Assembly (NCBI GenBank): GCA_964466035.1
Contig: CAYXLR010000023.1
Coordinates: 1-27,325, forward strand
Source: JANQEA01 sp964466035
Lineage (GTDB): Bacteria > Bipolaricaulota > Bipolaricaulia > UBA7950 > UBA9294
Reading direction: 5' to 3'
DNA length: 27,325 nt
Position 1 is the first letter of the stretch, and the number at the start of each line of letters is the position of its first letter. Position numbers and translations under genes: made by a program. The notes beneath the pieces were generated by a model. That model was not told the DNA's origin and searched no databases. It was given only the letters and a program-made list of their open reading frames with translations. Positions 1-8,057 of this stretch are shown here, one piece after another.

Positions 1-312
1 ACCGCCGGTCGGCGTCTACAAGCTTAGACCCGTGTTTTGGTTTCAGAACGGATCCTCCCGCGGGCAGGATGATCCGAGCTTAGCTTCCGGAAGGTTCGTC
101 GCGTCCGAGGGAAGCGCTCGAGCGCGGTATACCCGCTAGGTTGACGCCCGTATGGGGCGCGCGGGAAGCCCCACCGGACGGCCCTCCCTAGTTGAGGGAA
201 GGAGCAGCGAAAGCGTAGCTGTTCGCAGTTGTTGTTTGGGTTGCCAGTTTCAGGAGATGGCGCTCCGCTTGCAGCCTCGCATTGGTAACCCCGTCGAATC
301 CGGTACACCCCC
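1..312 (-). ncRNA. ssrA: tmRNA (transfer-messenger RNA), 3' end beyond the window
   Basis: Read on the minus strand, the RNA begins at 312 with GGGGGTGTACC followed by GGATTCGACGGGG, the conserved 5' end of tmRNA. Pseudoknot PK1 can be drawn by hand: GGAG (266-263) pairs with CTCC (256-253), and GCCA (261-258) pairs with TGGC (246-243). A short tag frame follows at 226-188 (GCG AAC AGC TAC GCT TTC GCT GCT, then CCT TCC CTC AAC TAG), with the TAG in the loop and stem of a P5-like hairpin. Near the left edge is the conserved CTAAGCTTGTAGACGC stretch that precedes the T-arm and acceptor stem; those last 40-50 nucleotides lie outside the window. tmRNA rescues stalled ribosomes together with SmpB and tags the nascent chain for proteolysis. 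The identification is firm; the exact resume codon is inferred. Confidence 0.93.
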
Positions 313-332
313 ATGTCAAAGACCAACGCGTC

Positions 333-361
333 ATTGTAGCCGCTCGACCGCCGGTTGACAA
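333..361 (-). promoter_or_regulatory. ssrA promoter
   Basis: On the minus strand there is TTGTCA (361-356), a 17-base spacer and TACAAT (338-333). Transcription would start about 14 bases upstream of the mature tmRNA 5' end at 312, leaving a short leader of the kind RNase P removes. Its -35 overlaps the -35 of a plus-strand promoter for comEC. Confidence 0.75.
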
Positions 362-384
362 AGTCCGAGGAGATAAGATCCTAT
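355..384 (+). promoter_or_regulatory. possible comEC promoter
   Basis: A perfect TTGACA lies at 355-360. The best -10 at normal distance is TCCTAT (379-384, 18-base spacer), a weak match; TATAGG at 382-387 would need a 21-base spacer. If TCCTAT is used, transcription begins almost at the comEC ATG (393). The -35 is certain as sequence; its use as a promoter is inferred. Confidence 0.4.
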
Positions 385-392
385 AGGAAAAG

Positions 393-2048
393 ATGCGTTA
401 CACGTTGGTCTGGGTGACCCTCTCACTTGCGGCCGGAATCGCGGTCGGACAGTGGGCCGCGGACGCTCTTCCGCTGTGGGCGTGGCTCGTCGGTTCCGCC
501 GTCGGATTGCTTTCAGGGATTGCGCTTCGCCGTTGGCCGAACGCCCGGCGCGCCGCGCTCCTCGCGGCGGTCGTCTGCCTCGGCGTCCTTCGGGTCGCCT
601 CCGTCCGCCCGTTTCCGGAGTGGCTGTCCCTCCGAACGCCGAACCTGACGGAGGTCGAGGGGACGGTCGTTTCGTACCCGAGCCTCGGGACGTCCTACGT
701 CACGTTCACGCTGCGGCCGGACGTCCTTCCGGGACGGCTCCGGGTCTACTGGTTCCGCGACGCTCCCCCCTTCGGTGCGGTTCACTACGGCGATCGCGTA
801 CGACTGACCGGATCGGCGGAGATCCCCGAGGCGTTCGACGGGTTCGACTACCCGGACTACCTCGCACGCCAGGGGATCTTCGCGACGATGGCCGTCGACG
901 AGGAGGGACTCGAACGGACCGAAACAGCCGGTTCCTCGATTCTGTCCTGGGGCGACCGCGTTCGCCAGTCGGTCCTTGCGCGGCTCGATCGCCGGCTCCC
1001 CCCGGACGAGAGCGCGATGGCCCGAAGCCTCCTGTTCGGCGACCGGGCCGCCCTTCCGGAGGGGATCGAAGCGGCCTTCTCGCGAACCGGGTTGATGCAC
1101 CTGCTCGCCGTCTCCGGCCTGCATCTGGGGATCTTCCTCGGCGGCGCGTGGTGGGCGTGCCGGAGGATCGGTCTGCGCCCGAGATGGGCGTACCCGGCGG
1201 TCGGCCTGCTGGTCCTCGTTGCGCTGTGGGTCGTCGGGCCGCGGGTCAGCCTCGTCCGTGCCAGTCTACTCTTCGCCTTCCTCGCGCTGGGAAGCGTACT
1301 GGCCGATCTCGGCCTGATCCTCCGGCGTTCGATTCGACCGACGAACGGCCTCGCCGCGGCGGCGATCGCGATCCTCGCGATGCGGCCGGGGGCCCTGTAC
1401 GACGCGGGGTTTCAGCTGACGTTCGCCGCGACGGCGTCGATCCTGATCGTTTTCTCGCCGCCGCTCGACTGGCATCGAAGAATCGTGGAGTACGCGGAGC
1501 GGTTCGGGCGCACGCGCCGGCCGATCCGCTGGGTGTTGACGCTCGCGGCGGTCGCCACGGCGGCCCAAGCCGGCGCCGCCCCGGTCATCGCCTGGCACTT
1601 CGAATCGATCCACCCGCTCGCCCTCGCCGCGAACCTTGTCGTCGTCCCGCTCGCCGGCCTCGCCCTCTGGTGCGGCTTCGGAGGGATCCTCCTGTCGGGG
1701 ACGTCCCTGCTGCCGTACGCGATCGTCCCGTTCTCGCTCGTACTGAAGGGCATGAAGGCGATCGTCGTCGCGCTGTCGAGGATCCCGTTCTCCCAAATCG
1801 AAGTGCCGCGTTGGATGGGCGTCTGGCTCGGCGCCCTGATCGCCTACGCGTTTTCGGCCGCGATCTACTCGCGAGGGTCCTTGACCTCGAACTCGATGTC
1901 GATCGTGTCCGGTTCGTCCGGGCTCCTGCGCGGCGTGCGTCCGCCGTGGAGGAAGAAACGCGCGACGAGCACGAGTCCGAGGGCGTCGCTCAGCAGGCCG
2001 GGAATCAGCAGCAAGATCCCGCCGAGGAGCAGGAGGCCGAGCGACTGA
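393..2048 (+). CDS. comEC: ComEC/Rec2-family DNA uptake channel, C-terminally short
   Basis: Polytopic membrane protein that moves single-stranded DNA across the inner membrane in natural transformation. N-terminal hydrophobic helices are followed by the soluble DUF4131 segment (about residues 80-180) and then the Competence domain with the signature GLMHLLAVSGLHLG (about 232-245) and a VSLVRASL segment typical of the family. About eight further hydrophobic stretches continue to about residue 490. The metallo-beta-lactamase domain usual in full-length ComEC is absent. After YSRGS (about nucleotide 1880) the sequence becomes Ser/Arg/Pro-rich and is encoded antisense to the end of fxsA, so the last 55-60 residues are probably a non-native tail. 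The ATG at 393 has a weak AGGA upstream. The family is certain; whether the channel works is not. Confidence 0.9.
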   Translation: MRYTLVWVTLSLAAGIAVGQWAADALPLWAWLVGSAVGLLSGIALRRWPNARRAALLAAVVCLGVLRVASVRPFPEWLSLRTPNLTEVEGTVVSYPSLGTSYVTFTLRPDVLPGRLRVYWFRDAPPFGAVHYGDRVRLTGSAEIPEAFDGFDYPDYLARQGIFATMAVDEEGLERTETAGSSILSWGDRVRQSVLARLDRRLPPDESAMARSLLFGDRAALPEGIEAAFSRTGLMHLLAVSGLHLGIFLGGAWWACRRIGLRPRWAYPAVGLLVLVALWVVGPRVSLVRASLLFAFLALGSVLADLGLILRRSIRPTNGLAAAAIAILAMRPGALYDAGFQLTFAATASILIVFSPPLDWHRRIVEYAERFGRTRRPIRWVLTLAAVATAAQAGAAPVIAWHFESIHPLALAANLVVVPLAGLALWCGFGGILLSGTSLLPYAIVPFSLVLKGMKAIVVALSRIPFSQIEVPRWMGVWLGALIAYAFSAAIYSRGSLTSNSMSIVSGSSGLLRGVRPPWRKKRATSTSPRASLSRPGISSKIPPRSRRPSD

Positions 2049-2254
2049 ACCCGATTCCGGGTCGGGAACCGCGTCAGCAGCTCGATCAGCCGCGCCGGTT
2101 CGAGAACGGAGCGGCCGGCCGTCCGGAGGAGAAGGATCCCGAGCCCTCCGGTGAGGAGGATCTCGAGGAGGACCGGGCCGCCGCCGACGGCCTGCCCGAA
2201 CTTGATCAGCAGGGCGATCTCGGCGCAGAGCAGCACGAACGTAAGGAGCGGCAT
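1865..2254 (-). CDS. fxsA: FxsA family membrane protein
   Basis: A 129-residue cytoplasmic-membrane protein. The start is set at 2254 by a GGAGG five bases upstream of ATG; the open frame extends further upstream, but that part is low-complexity and antisense to dprA. Hydrophobic helices lie at about residues 1-18, 25-45 and 70-105; the segment GLLLLGGILLLIPGLLSD is the FxsA hallmark. The C-terminal tail is polar and acidic. FxsA in E. coli lessens exclusion of phage T7 by the F plasmid; its native role is unclear. The gene is convergent with comEC and overlaps its 3' end by 184 bases; it is divergent from dprA. Confidence 0.88.
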   Translation of the reverse strand: MPLLTFVLLCAEIALLIKFGQAVGGGPVLLEILLTGGLGILLLRTAGRSVLEPARLIELLTRFPTRNRVQSLGLLLLGGILLLIPGLLSDALGLVLVARFFLHGGRTPRRSPDEPDTIDIEFEVKDPRE

Positions 2255-2269
2255 GTCGACCTCCGGGCG

Positions 2270-2298
2270 ATGGTAGCGGACCGCGCTCGGGCCCACAA
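2270..2298 (-). promoter_or_regulatory. possible fxsA promoter
   Basis: On the minus strand: TTGTGG (2298-2293), a 17-base spacer and TACCAT (2275-2270), just upstream of the GGAGG and ATG of fxsA. Both hexamers are imperfect. Confidence 0.4.
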
Positions 2299-2317
2299 CG
2301 CGCGGTGCCTTCGTGGA

Positions 2318-2344
2318 TTGACGCGCTTCCGGGTACGGTATAGT
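2318..2344 (+). promoter_or_regulatory. possible promoter of the dprA-cdsA operon
   Basis: TTGACG (2318-2323) and TATAGT (2339-2344), each five of six to consensus but with a short 15-base spacer. A start about seven bases downstream of the -10 would fall at about 2351, four bases before the dprA ATG at 2355, and no good ribosome-binding site precedes that ATG. This would make the transcript leaderless or nearly so. Confidence 0.45.
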
Positions 2345-2354
2345 CTTCGGCGAG

Positions 2355-3455
2355 ATGGCCAGATCCGATCGAGAGCTTCTGGTGGGCCTGAACCTGATTT
2401 CCCAACTCACCCCGAAGCGGACGAAGAGGCTGTTCGCCCGATTCGACACGTTCGGGGCGATCTGGGAGGCGCCGGGATCCGCTTTCAGTTCGTTGTTCGG
2501 TTCGGCGGTGCTCGGGGAGGCGATCGCCTCGGGCCGCAGCGAGGAAGCGATCGACGAGGAGCTCGCCCGCGCCGAGGAGCTGGGGATTCGGATCGTCACG
2601 CTGGTCGACGAGGAGTACCCGGCGCTGCTGCGCGAGATCGACGACCCGCCGATGGTCCTCTACGCTCGCGGCGCGCTCCCGATCGATCCGGCCCGGTCGA
2701 TCGCGATCGTCGGGACGCGTCGAGGAACCCGGTACGGCAAGATGGTCGCCGGCCGGTTCGCCAGTCGGCTGGCGATGAAAGGGATCACGGTGATCAGCGG
2801 GCTCGCCGCGGGGATCGACGCGGCGGCGCACCAAGGCGCGCTCGACGTCGGCGGGCGGACGGTCGCGGTTCTCGGCTGCGGGCTCGACTACCCGTATCCG
2901 AAACGGAACCAGCCGCTGCTCGCCCAGCTCGTGAAGGACGGCGCGGCGCTGAGCGAGTACCCGCTCGGCACCCGCCCGGCCAAGTGGACCTTCCCGCAGC
3001 GGAATCGGATCCTCGCCGGCCTGAGCCGCGGGGTGATCGTCGTGCAGGCGCCGGAGCGGAGCGGCGCGTTGATCACGGCGCGCCTGGCGCTCGAGCAGGG
3101 GCGGGAGGTCTTCGCCGTGCCGGGGAACATCACGACGATCACGTCGGCCGGGACCAACCGGCTGATCAAGGACGGGGCGAAGCTGGTCGAGACGGTCGAG
3201 GACGTGCTCGTCGAGTTCCCCGACCTGTGGAAGCAGCACGAGTCGACCGCCGAGCCGGGCGAGGAGGAGGAGCCGGAGCTGGCCGAGCGGGAGCGTCTCG
3301 TCTACGACCTGATCGGTCTTGAACCGGTTCACGTCGACGATATCATTGCGCGAGCGGATCTCTCTCCGACCGAGGCGTCGCACGTGCTGCTTCTGCTCCA
3401 ACTGGAGGATCTCATCGATGAGGTCGAGGGAGGGCGTTTCGTTCGAAAGCCGTAG
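2355..3455 (+). CDS. dprA: DNA processing protein DprA
   Basis: A 366-residue DNA-binding protein that loads RecA on incoming single strands during transformation. It begins with a helical SAM-like region (residues 1-90), followed by the Rossmann domain (about 100-300) with IAIVGTRRGTRYG, the GxxxG-type loop ISGLAAGIDAAAHQGAL, VLGCGLDYPYPKRN, and the run of conserved residues from SEYPLGTRPAKWTFPQRNR through VFAVPGN. A Glu-rich linker (about 295-310) leads to a C-terminal winged-helix DML1-like domain (about 312-366). It is the first gene of an operon; ndk begins eight bases after its stop. With comEC nearby this suggests a transformation capacity, although no other com gene is in view. Confidence 0.96.
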   Translation: MARSDRELLVGLNLISQLTPKRTKRLFARFDTFGAIWEAPGSAFSSLFGSAVLGEAIASGRSEEAIDEELARAEELGIRIVTLVDEEYPALLREIDDPPMVLYARGALPIDPARSIAIVGTRRGTRYGKMVAGRFASRLAMKGITVISGLAAGIDAAAHQGALDVGGRTVAVLGCGLDYPYPKRNQPLLAQLVKDGAALSEYPLGTRPAKWTFPQRNRILAGLSRGVIVVQAPERSGALITARLALEQGREVFAVPGNITTITSAGTNRLIKDGAKLVETVEDVLVEFPDLWKQHESTAEPGEEEEPELAERERLVYDLIGLEPVHVDDIIARADLSPTEASHVLLLLQLEDLIDEVEGGRFVRKP

Positions 3456-3463
3456 GAGGAACG

Positions 3464-3913
3464 ATGTCGAACCAACGAACGCTGGTTCTCTGCAAGCCGG
3501 ATGCCGTCCAGCGCGGGCTCGTCGGGCGGATCGTCGCGCGGTTCGAGCGCAAGGGCCTGAAGATCGCGGGGATGAAGATGCTCGCCGTCGACGAGGCGTT
3601 GGCGTCTCGGCACTACGCCGAGCACCTCGAGAAGCCGTTCTACCCGGAGCTGCGCGACTTCATCACGTCCTCCCCGGTGATCGCGATGGCGATCGAGGGC
3701 GAGAACGCGGTCGAGGTCGTCCGGAATCTGATGGGCGTCACCAATCCGCAGGACGCGGCGTCGGGGACGATCCGCGGCGACTTCGGCCTGGACCTGACGA
3801 AGAACCTCGTGCACGGCTCCGACTCGCTCGCTTCGGCGGAGCGTGAGGTGGGCCTGTTCTTCGAACCCGACGAGCTGTTCGACTACGAGCCGACGATGCG
3901 GGAGTGGATGTAG
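3464..3913 (+). CDS. ndk: nucleoside diphosphate kinase
   Basis: A 149-residue cytoplasmic enzyme that passes the gamma-phosphate of ATP to (d)NDPs through a phosphohistidine. It shows the N-terminal TLVLCKPDAVQRGLVG (Lys11), and the active-site NLVHGSDS with His117; the length matches bacterial Ndk with a short C-terminal extension. The start ATG has AGGAGG seven bases upstream. It sits between dprA and valS in the same operon, 65 bases before valS. Confidence 0.97.
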   Translation: MSNQRTLVLCKPDAVQRGLVGRIVARFERKGLKIAGMKMLAVDEALASRHYAEHLEKPFYPELRDFITSSPVIAMAIEGENAVEVVRNLMGVTNPQDAASGTIRGDFGLDLTKNLVHGSDSLASAEREVGLFFEPDELFDYEPTMREWM

Positions 3914-3978
3914 AGAAGAAACCGGGGAGCGGCGCCCGGAGCGAAACCGCCGCGAAATCGATCGAACGGAGGACGATC

Positions 3979-6776
3979 ATGGAGCTGTCGAAGCGCTACA
4001 AGCCGGCGGAGGTCGAAGCGAAGAACTACCGCTTCTGGGAAGAGGGGAGCTTCTTCCGGGCCGCCGTCGGCGTCGTCGACAGGGATCGCTTCTCCGTCGT
4101 CATCCCGCCGCCGAACATCACCGGCCGCCTCCACATGGGCCACGCGCTGAACAACACGCTCCAGGACATCGTCGTCCGGTATCACCGGATGAACGGCGAC
4201 GAGACGTGCTGGTTTCCGGGGACCGATCACGCCGGAATTGCGACCCAGAACGTGGTCGAGAAGGAGCTCGCCAACGAGGGGACCTCCCGGCACGACCTGG
4301 GGCGCGAGGCGTTCGTCGAGCGGGTGTGGGCGTGGAAGGCGAAGTACGGCTCCGAGATCATCGATCAGCTGAAGGCGCTCGGCTGCTCGTGCGACTGGTC
4401 GCGGCTCCGGTTCACCCTCGACGAGGGGCTGTCCCACGCGGTCCGCGAGGTGTTCGTCCGCCTCTACGACGAGGAGCTGATCTACCGCGGCGCCTACCTC
4501 GTCAACTGGTGCCCTCGATGTGAGACGGCGATCTCCGACCTCGAGGTGGAGCACGAGGAGATCGACGGCGCCCTCTACTACATCGAGTATCCGCTCGAGG
4601 GCGGCGGCTCGGTGACGATCGCCACGACGCGCCCGGAGACGATGCTCGGGGACACGGCGGTCGCCGTTCATCCCGACGACGAGCGGTACGCTCATCTGAT
4701 CGGCAAGACGGCGCGCCTTCCGATCCTCGGTCGGGCGCTTCCGATCATAGGGGCTGAGCTGGTCGATCCCGAGTTCGGGACCGGGACGCTCAAGATCACC
4801 CCGGCGCACGACCCGGTCGACTTCGAGATCGGTCAAGCGAACGGCCTCGATTCGGTCAACATCCTGAACCCCGACGGGACGATCAACGAGAACGGCGGAC
4901 CGTTCGCCGGGATGGACCGCGAGACGGCACGGAAGGCGGTCGTCGATCGGCTGAAGGCCGACGGGCACCTCGAGAAGGTCGAGCCGTACCGGCACGCGGT
5001 CGGCCACTGCGAACGGTGTCACACGGCGATCGAGCCGCTGATCTCGACGCAGTGGTTCGTGCGGATGAAGCCCCTGGCGAAGCGGGCGATCGAGGTCGTG
5101 AAGGACGGCCGCGTCCGGTTCGTCCCCGATCGCTGGTCGAAGCTGTACGTCGACTGGATGGAGAACATCCGCGACTGGTGCGTCTCGCGCCAGCTGTGGT
5201 GGGGGCACCGGATTCCGGTCTGGTACGGACCGGACGATCGACCGTTCGCCGCCCACTCCGAGGCCGACGCGGCCGAGAAGGCACGGAACCACTACGGCCG
5301 CGACGTCGATCTCCGTCAGGACGAGGACGTGCTCGACACGTGGTTCTCGTCGTGGCTGTGGCCGTTCTCGATCATGGGCTGGCCGGAGGAGACGCCGGAG
5401 CTGGCGACCTACTACCCGACGCAGTTCCTCGTGACGGCGTTCGACATCATCTTCTTCTGGGTGGCGCGGATGATCATGGCGTCGCTTCACTTCCGCGACG
5501 AGATCCCGTTCGAAACCGTCTATATCACCCCGCTGATCGTCGATTCTCAGGGGCGGAAGATGAGCAAGTCGAAGGGGAACACCGTCGACCCGCTCGAGCT
5601 GATGGACGAGTACGGCGCCGACGCGCTCCGCTTCGCGATGGCCCACGCGACGACCAAGGGGCGCGCGATGCGGACGCCGACGACGCAGCTCGAGGACGCG
5701 CGCAACTTCCTCAACAAGCTGTGGAACATGGCCCGGTTCGTCCTGATGCAGCTCGGCGACGAGCGGCCAGAGCTGCCCGACGCCGTGAGCGAACTCGAGG
5801 ACCGCTACGTCCTCTCGCGACTCGCCAAGACGGTAGCGACGGTCCGCGAGCACCTCGACGCGTACAACTTCAACCTCGCGGCGGAGACGCTCTACGAGTT
5901 CACGTGGCACGGCGTCTGCGACTGGTACGTCGAGATGGCGAAGGTCCGGCTGCAGGACGGCACGGACGACGGCGCGAAGGGCGTCCTGCACCACGTCCTC
6001 AAGCAGACCGTCCTGCTCCTCCACCCTTTCGTCCCGTTCATCACCGAGGAGATCTGGCNNNNNNNNNNNNNNNNNNNNNNNNNNNNNNNNNNNNNNNNNN
6101 NNNNNNNNNNNNNNNNNNNNNNNNNNNNNNNNNNNNNNNNNNNNNNNNNNNNNNNNNNCAGACCGTCCTGCTCCTCCACCCTTTCGTCCCGTTCATCACC
6201 GAGGAGATCTGGCAGGCACTTGGAGAGCAACCTGAGTCCGTATCGATCGCCGAGTATCCAGAGGCCATCCAGAAGCACCGCAACGAAGACGCAGAGAAGC
6301 GAATGGGGATCTTCAAGAGTGTAGTCGACGGCGGCCGCGAAATGCGTGCTCAGTTGTTCGACTACACCGGCAACGTCGAGATGAAGCTCATAGCACAAGC
6401 TGACACCGAATTCGTCTCTGGTACCCTGGACGCGACACTTCCCGCGCTGGAAGCGATGACTGGTGCAGGGACTGTGAAGGTTGTCACTGACCCGGACTTC
6501 GAGGTCCCGGAGGGGGCGCTTCACAGGGTGTACCCGGATTTCGGCCTGTATGCAGTGTCGTCTGGCCGAGTCGAAAACCCCGCCGAACGAGCTCGACTCA
6601 AAAAGGAACTCGTAAGAGTTAACGCTGATCTGGCTAAAGTTGAAGGGAAGCTCGCCAACGAGCAGTTCCTGAATCAGGCGCCAGCTGACGTCGTTGAGAA
6701 AGAGCGGACAAAGCAGCAGGAGTTCCAACGCAAGAAGGAGGGCCTGGAAGGCACCCTCGCGGCGATCGGAGACTGA
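3979..6776 (+). CDS. valS: valine--tRNA ligase, interrupted by an assembly gap
   Basis: Class I aminoacyl-tRNA synthetase charging tRNA-Val. The ATG at 3979 is preceded by GGAGG; the frame is open further upstream without support. The HIGH-type motif is HMGH (residues 52-55), KMSKS is at 527-531, and the CP1 editing region lies between. Cys pairs in VNWCPRCE and HCERCH could bind zinc. The frame reaches 6058 and stops at 100 N; an exact 55-base repeat flanks the gap. Collapsing the gap and one repeat copy joins the halves in frame (ITEEIW-QALGE) to give 880 residues, normal for ValS, with the anticodon-binding region and the C-terminal coiled-coil arm ending at 6776. The part after the gap has visibly lower GC and different codon choice than the first part. 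folC starts at the next base. Confidence 0.95.
6004..6058 (+). repeat. 55-base direct repeat, left copy at contig end
   Basis: Identical base for base to 6159-6213. It encodes the valS segment QTVLLLHPFVPFITEEIW. The copies abut both sides of the N run, which is what overlapping contig ends with a 55-base k-mer look like. Confidence 0.95.
6059..6158. other. assembly gap of 100 N
   Basis: Exactly 100 N, the customary placeholder for a gap of unknown size. Given the identical flanks, the true gap is probably negative (an overlap), so no sequence is likely to be missing. Confidence 0.95.
6159..6213 (+). repeat. 55-base direct repeat, right copy at contig start
   Basis: Second copy of 6004-6058; the right-hand contig begins here. 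Reading valS through a single copy keeps the frame. Confidence 0.95.
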
Positions 6777-8057
6777 ATGGAGTACGGTCACGCGCTGGCC
6801 CTTCTCGACCGGCTCCCTCGGCTCGAGGTGAAGCCGGGCCTCTCCCGGACGAACCGTCTTCTCGATGGGCTCGGGCACCCCGAGCGTACCTTCCCCGCGG
6901 TGCACGTGGCCGGAACCAACGGGAAGGGATCGGTCGTCGCGATGCTCGACGGGGTACTGCGACGAGCCGGCCACCGCGTCGGACGGTTCACGTCGCCGGA
7001 GCTGGTCGACTTCCGGGATCGGATCGTGATCGACGGCGTGTGGCTTCCCGAGTCCGAGTGGGCCGACGGGATCGCGCGGATGGCGGGAGCGCTCGTCGAT
7101 TCGCCGGATCCTCCGACCCAGTTCGAGGCGATCGCCGCGCTGGCGTTCGACGCGTTCTCCCGACACGCGGTGGACATCGCGCTCGTCGAGGTCGGCCTCG
7201 GCGGTCGGTTCGACGCGACGAACGTCGTTCGCCCGCTCGTCTCGGTCCTGTGCAACGTGTCGCTCGACCACACCGCCGTCCTCGGGGACTCGATCGCGCA
7301 GATCGCGTGGGAGAAGGCGGGGATCGCCAAGCCCGGCGTTCCGTTCCTGTTCGGCGATCTGCTGGAGGAAGCGGCAACGGTTGTGCTCGCCGAGTGTGAG
7401 GAGGTGGGCGCCCTCCCCTTCCCCGCGGCCGGGATCGAGGTCGAGCGGTCGCGCGTCGATTGGGAGACCGCGACCTATCGGGTCGCCCGCCCGGGATTCC
7501 CGAACTCGCTCGAGTTGGGGCTCCTCGGCGGGTACCAGCGGGAGAATCTCCGGATCGTTCTGCGAACGATCGAGATCCTTCGCGAAAGCGGCTTCGAGGT
7601 TTCGGAGACCGCGATTTCCGAGGGGCTCCGCGCCGTTCGATGGCCGGGGCGGTTCGAGGTCGCCCGGCGGCGGCCGAACGTCGTCCTCGAGGGGGCGCAC
7701 AACGTCGCCGGCGCCGAGTGGCTCGCCGAGGACGTCGAAGCGCTCGTGCCGGAGCGGAATCGACGACAGCTCGTTCTCGGCGTGCTGGCCGACAAGGATG
7801 CCGAGGGGATCGGACGGGCGCTCGCCGCGGCGTTCGATCGGGCGGCGCTCTGTGCCTCGGAGAGCCCGCGCGCCCTGCCGGTCGACCGGCTTCGGGAGGT
7901 CGTCGGCGGCCTCTTCCTCCGATCCACGTGGTATGATTCGGTCGTCGGAGCGATGGAGGAGCTCGTCCCCGCGCTGGACGACGGGGACACGCTGGTGGTG
8001 GCCGGCTCACTGACCGTCGTCGCCGAGGCGAGACGGTGGATCGAGGAGGTTCGTTGA
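6777..8057 (+). CDS. folC: bifunctional folylpolyglutamate / dihydrofolate synthase
   Basis: A 426-residue Mur-ligase-family enzyme that adds glutamate to folates, and in many bacteria also to dihydropteroate. The P-loop HVAGTNGKGSV is at residues 43-53; next come the folate-site segment FTSPELVDFRDRI, the metal-site segment VEVGLGGRFDATNVV, SLDHTAVLGD with IAWEKAGI, and the C-terminal-domain EGAHNVAG (usual family form DGAHNPAG). The length is typical. The ATG directly follows the valS stop (TGAATG), and the end overlaps uppS by four bases, so it is translationally coupled on both sides. Mono- or bifunctionality cannot be settled by eye. Confidence 0.95.
   Translation: MEYGHALALLDRLPRLEVKPGLSRTNRLLDGLGHPERTFPAVHVAGTNGKGSVVAMLDGVLRRAGHRVGRFTSPELVDFRDRIVIDGVWLPESEWADGIARMAGALVDSPDPPTQFEAIAALAFDAFSRHAVDIALVEVGLGGRFDATNVVRPLVSVLCNVSLDHTAVLGDSIAQIAWEKAGIAKPGVPFLFGDLLEEAATVVLAECEEVGALPFPAAGIEVERSRVDWETATYRVARPGFPNSLELGLLGGYQRENLRIVLRTIEILRESGFEVSETAISEGLRAVRWPGRFEVARRRPNVVLEGAHNVAGAEWLAEDVEALVPERNRRQLVLGVLADKDAEGIGRALAAAFDRAALCASESPRALPVDRLREVVGGLFLRSTWYDSVVGAMEELVPALDDGDTLVVAGSLTVVAEARRWIEEVR

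Noticed and set aside
24..358. Apparent short proteins at the left end on both strands
   Set aside because: The segment is tmRNA; the frames are incidental.
452..3401. Very long open frames on both strands across comEC, fxsA and dprA
   Set aside because: They are out of frame with recognised proteins, Arg/Pro-rich and without ribosome-binding sites; GC-rich coding DNA gives such shadows.
3883..7700. Long minus-strand open frames antisense to valS and folC
   Set aside because: Shadows of high-GC genes, one of them running through the N gap.
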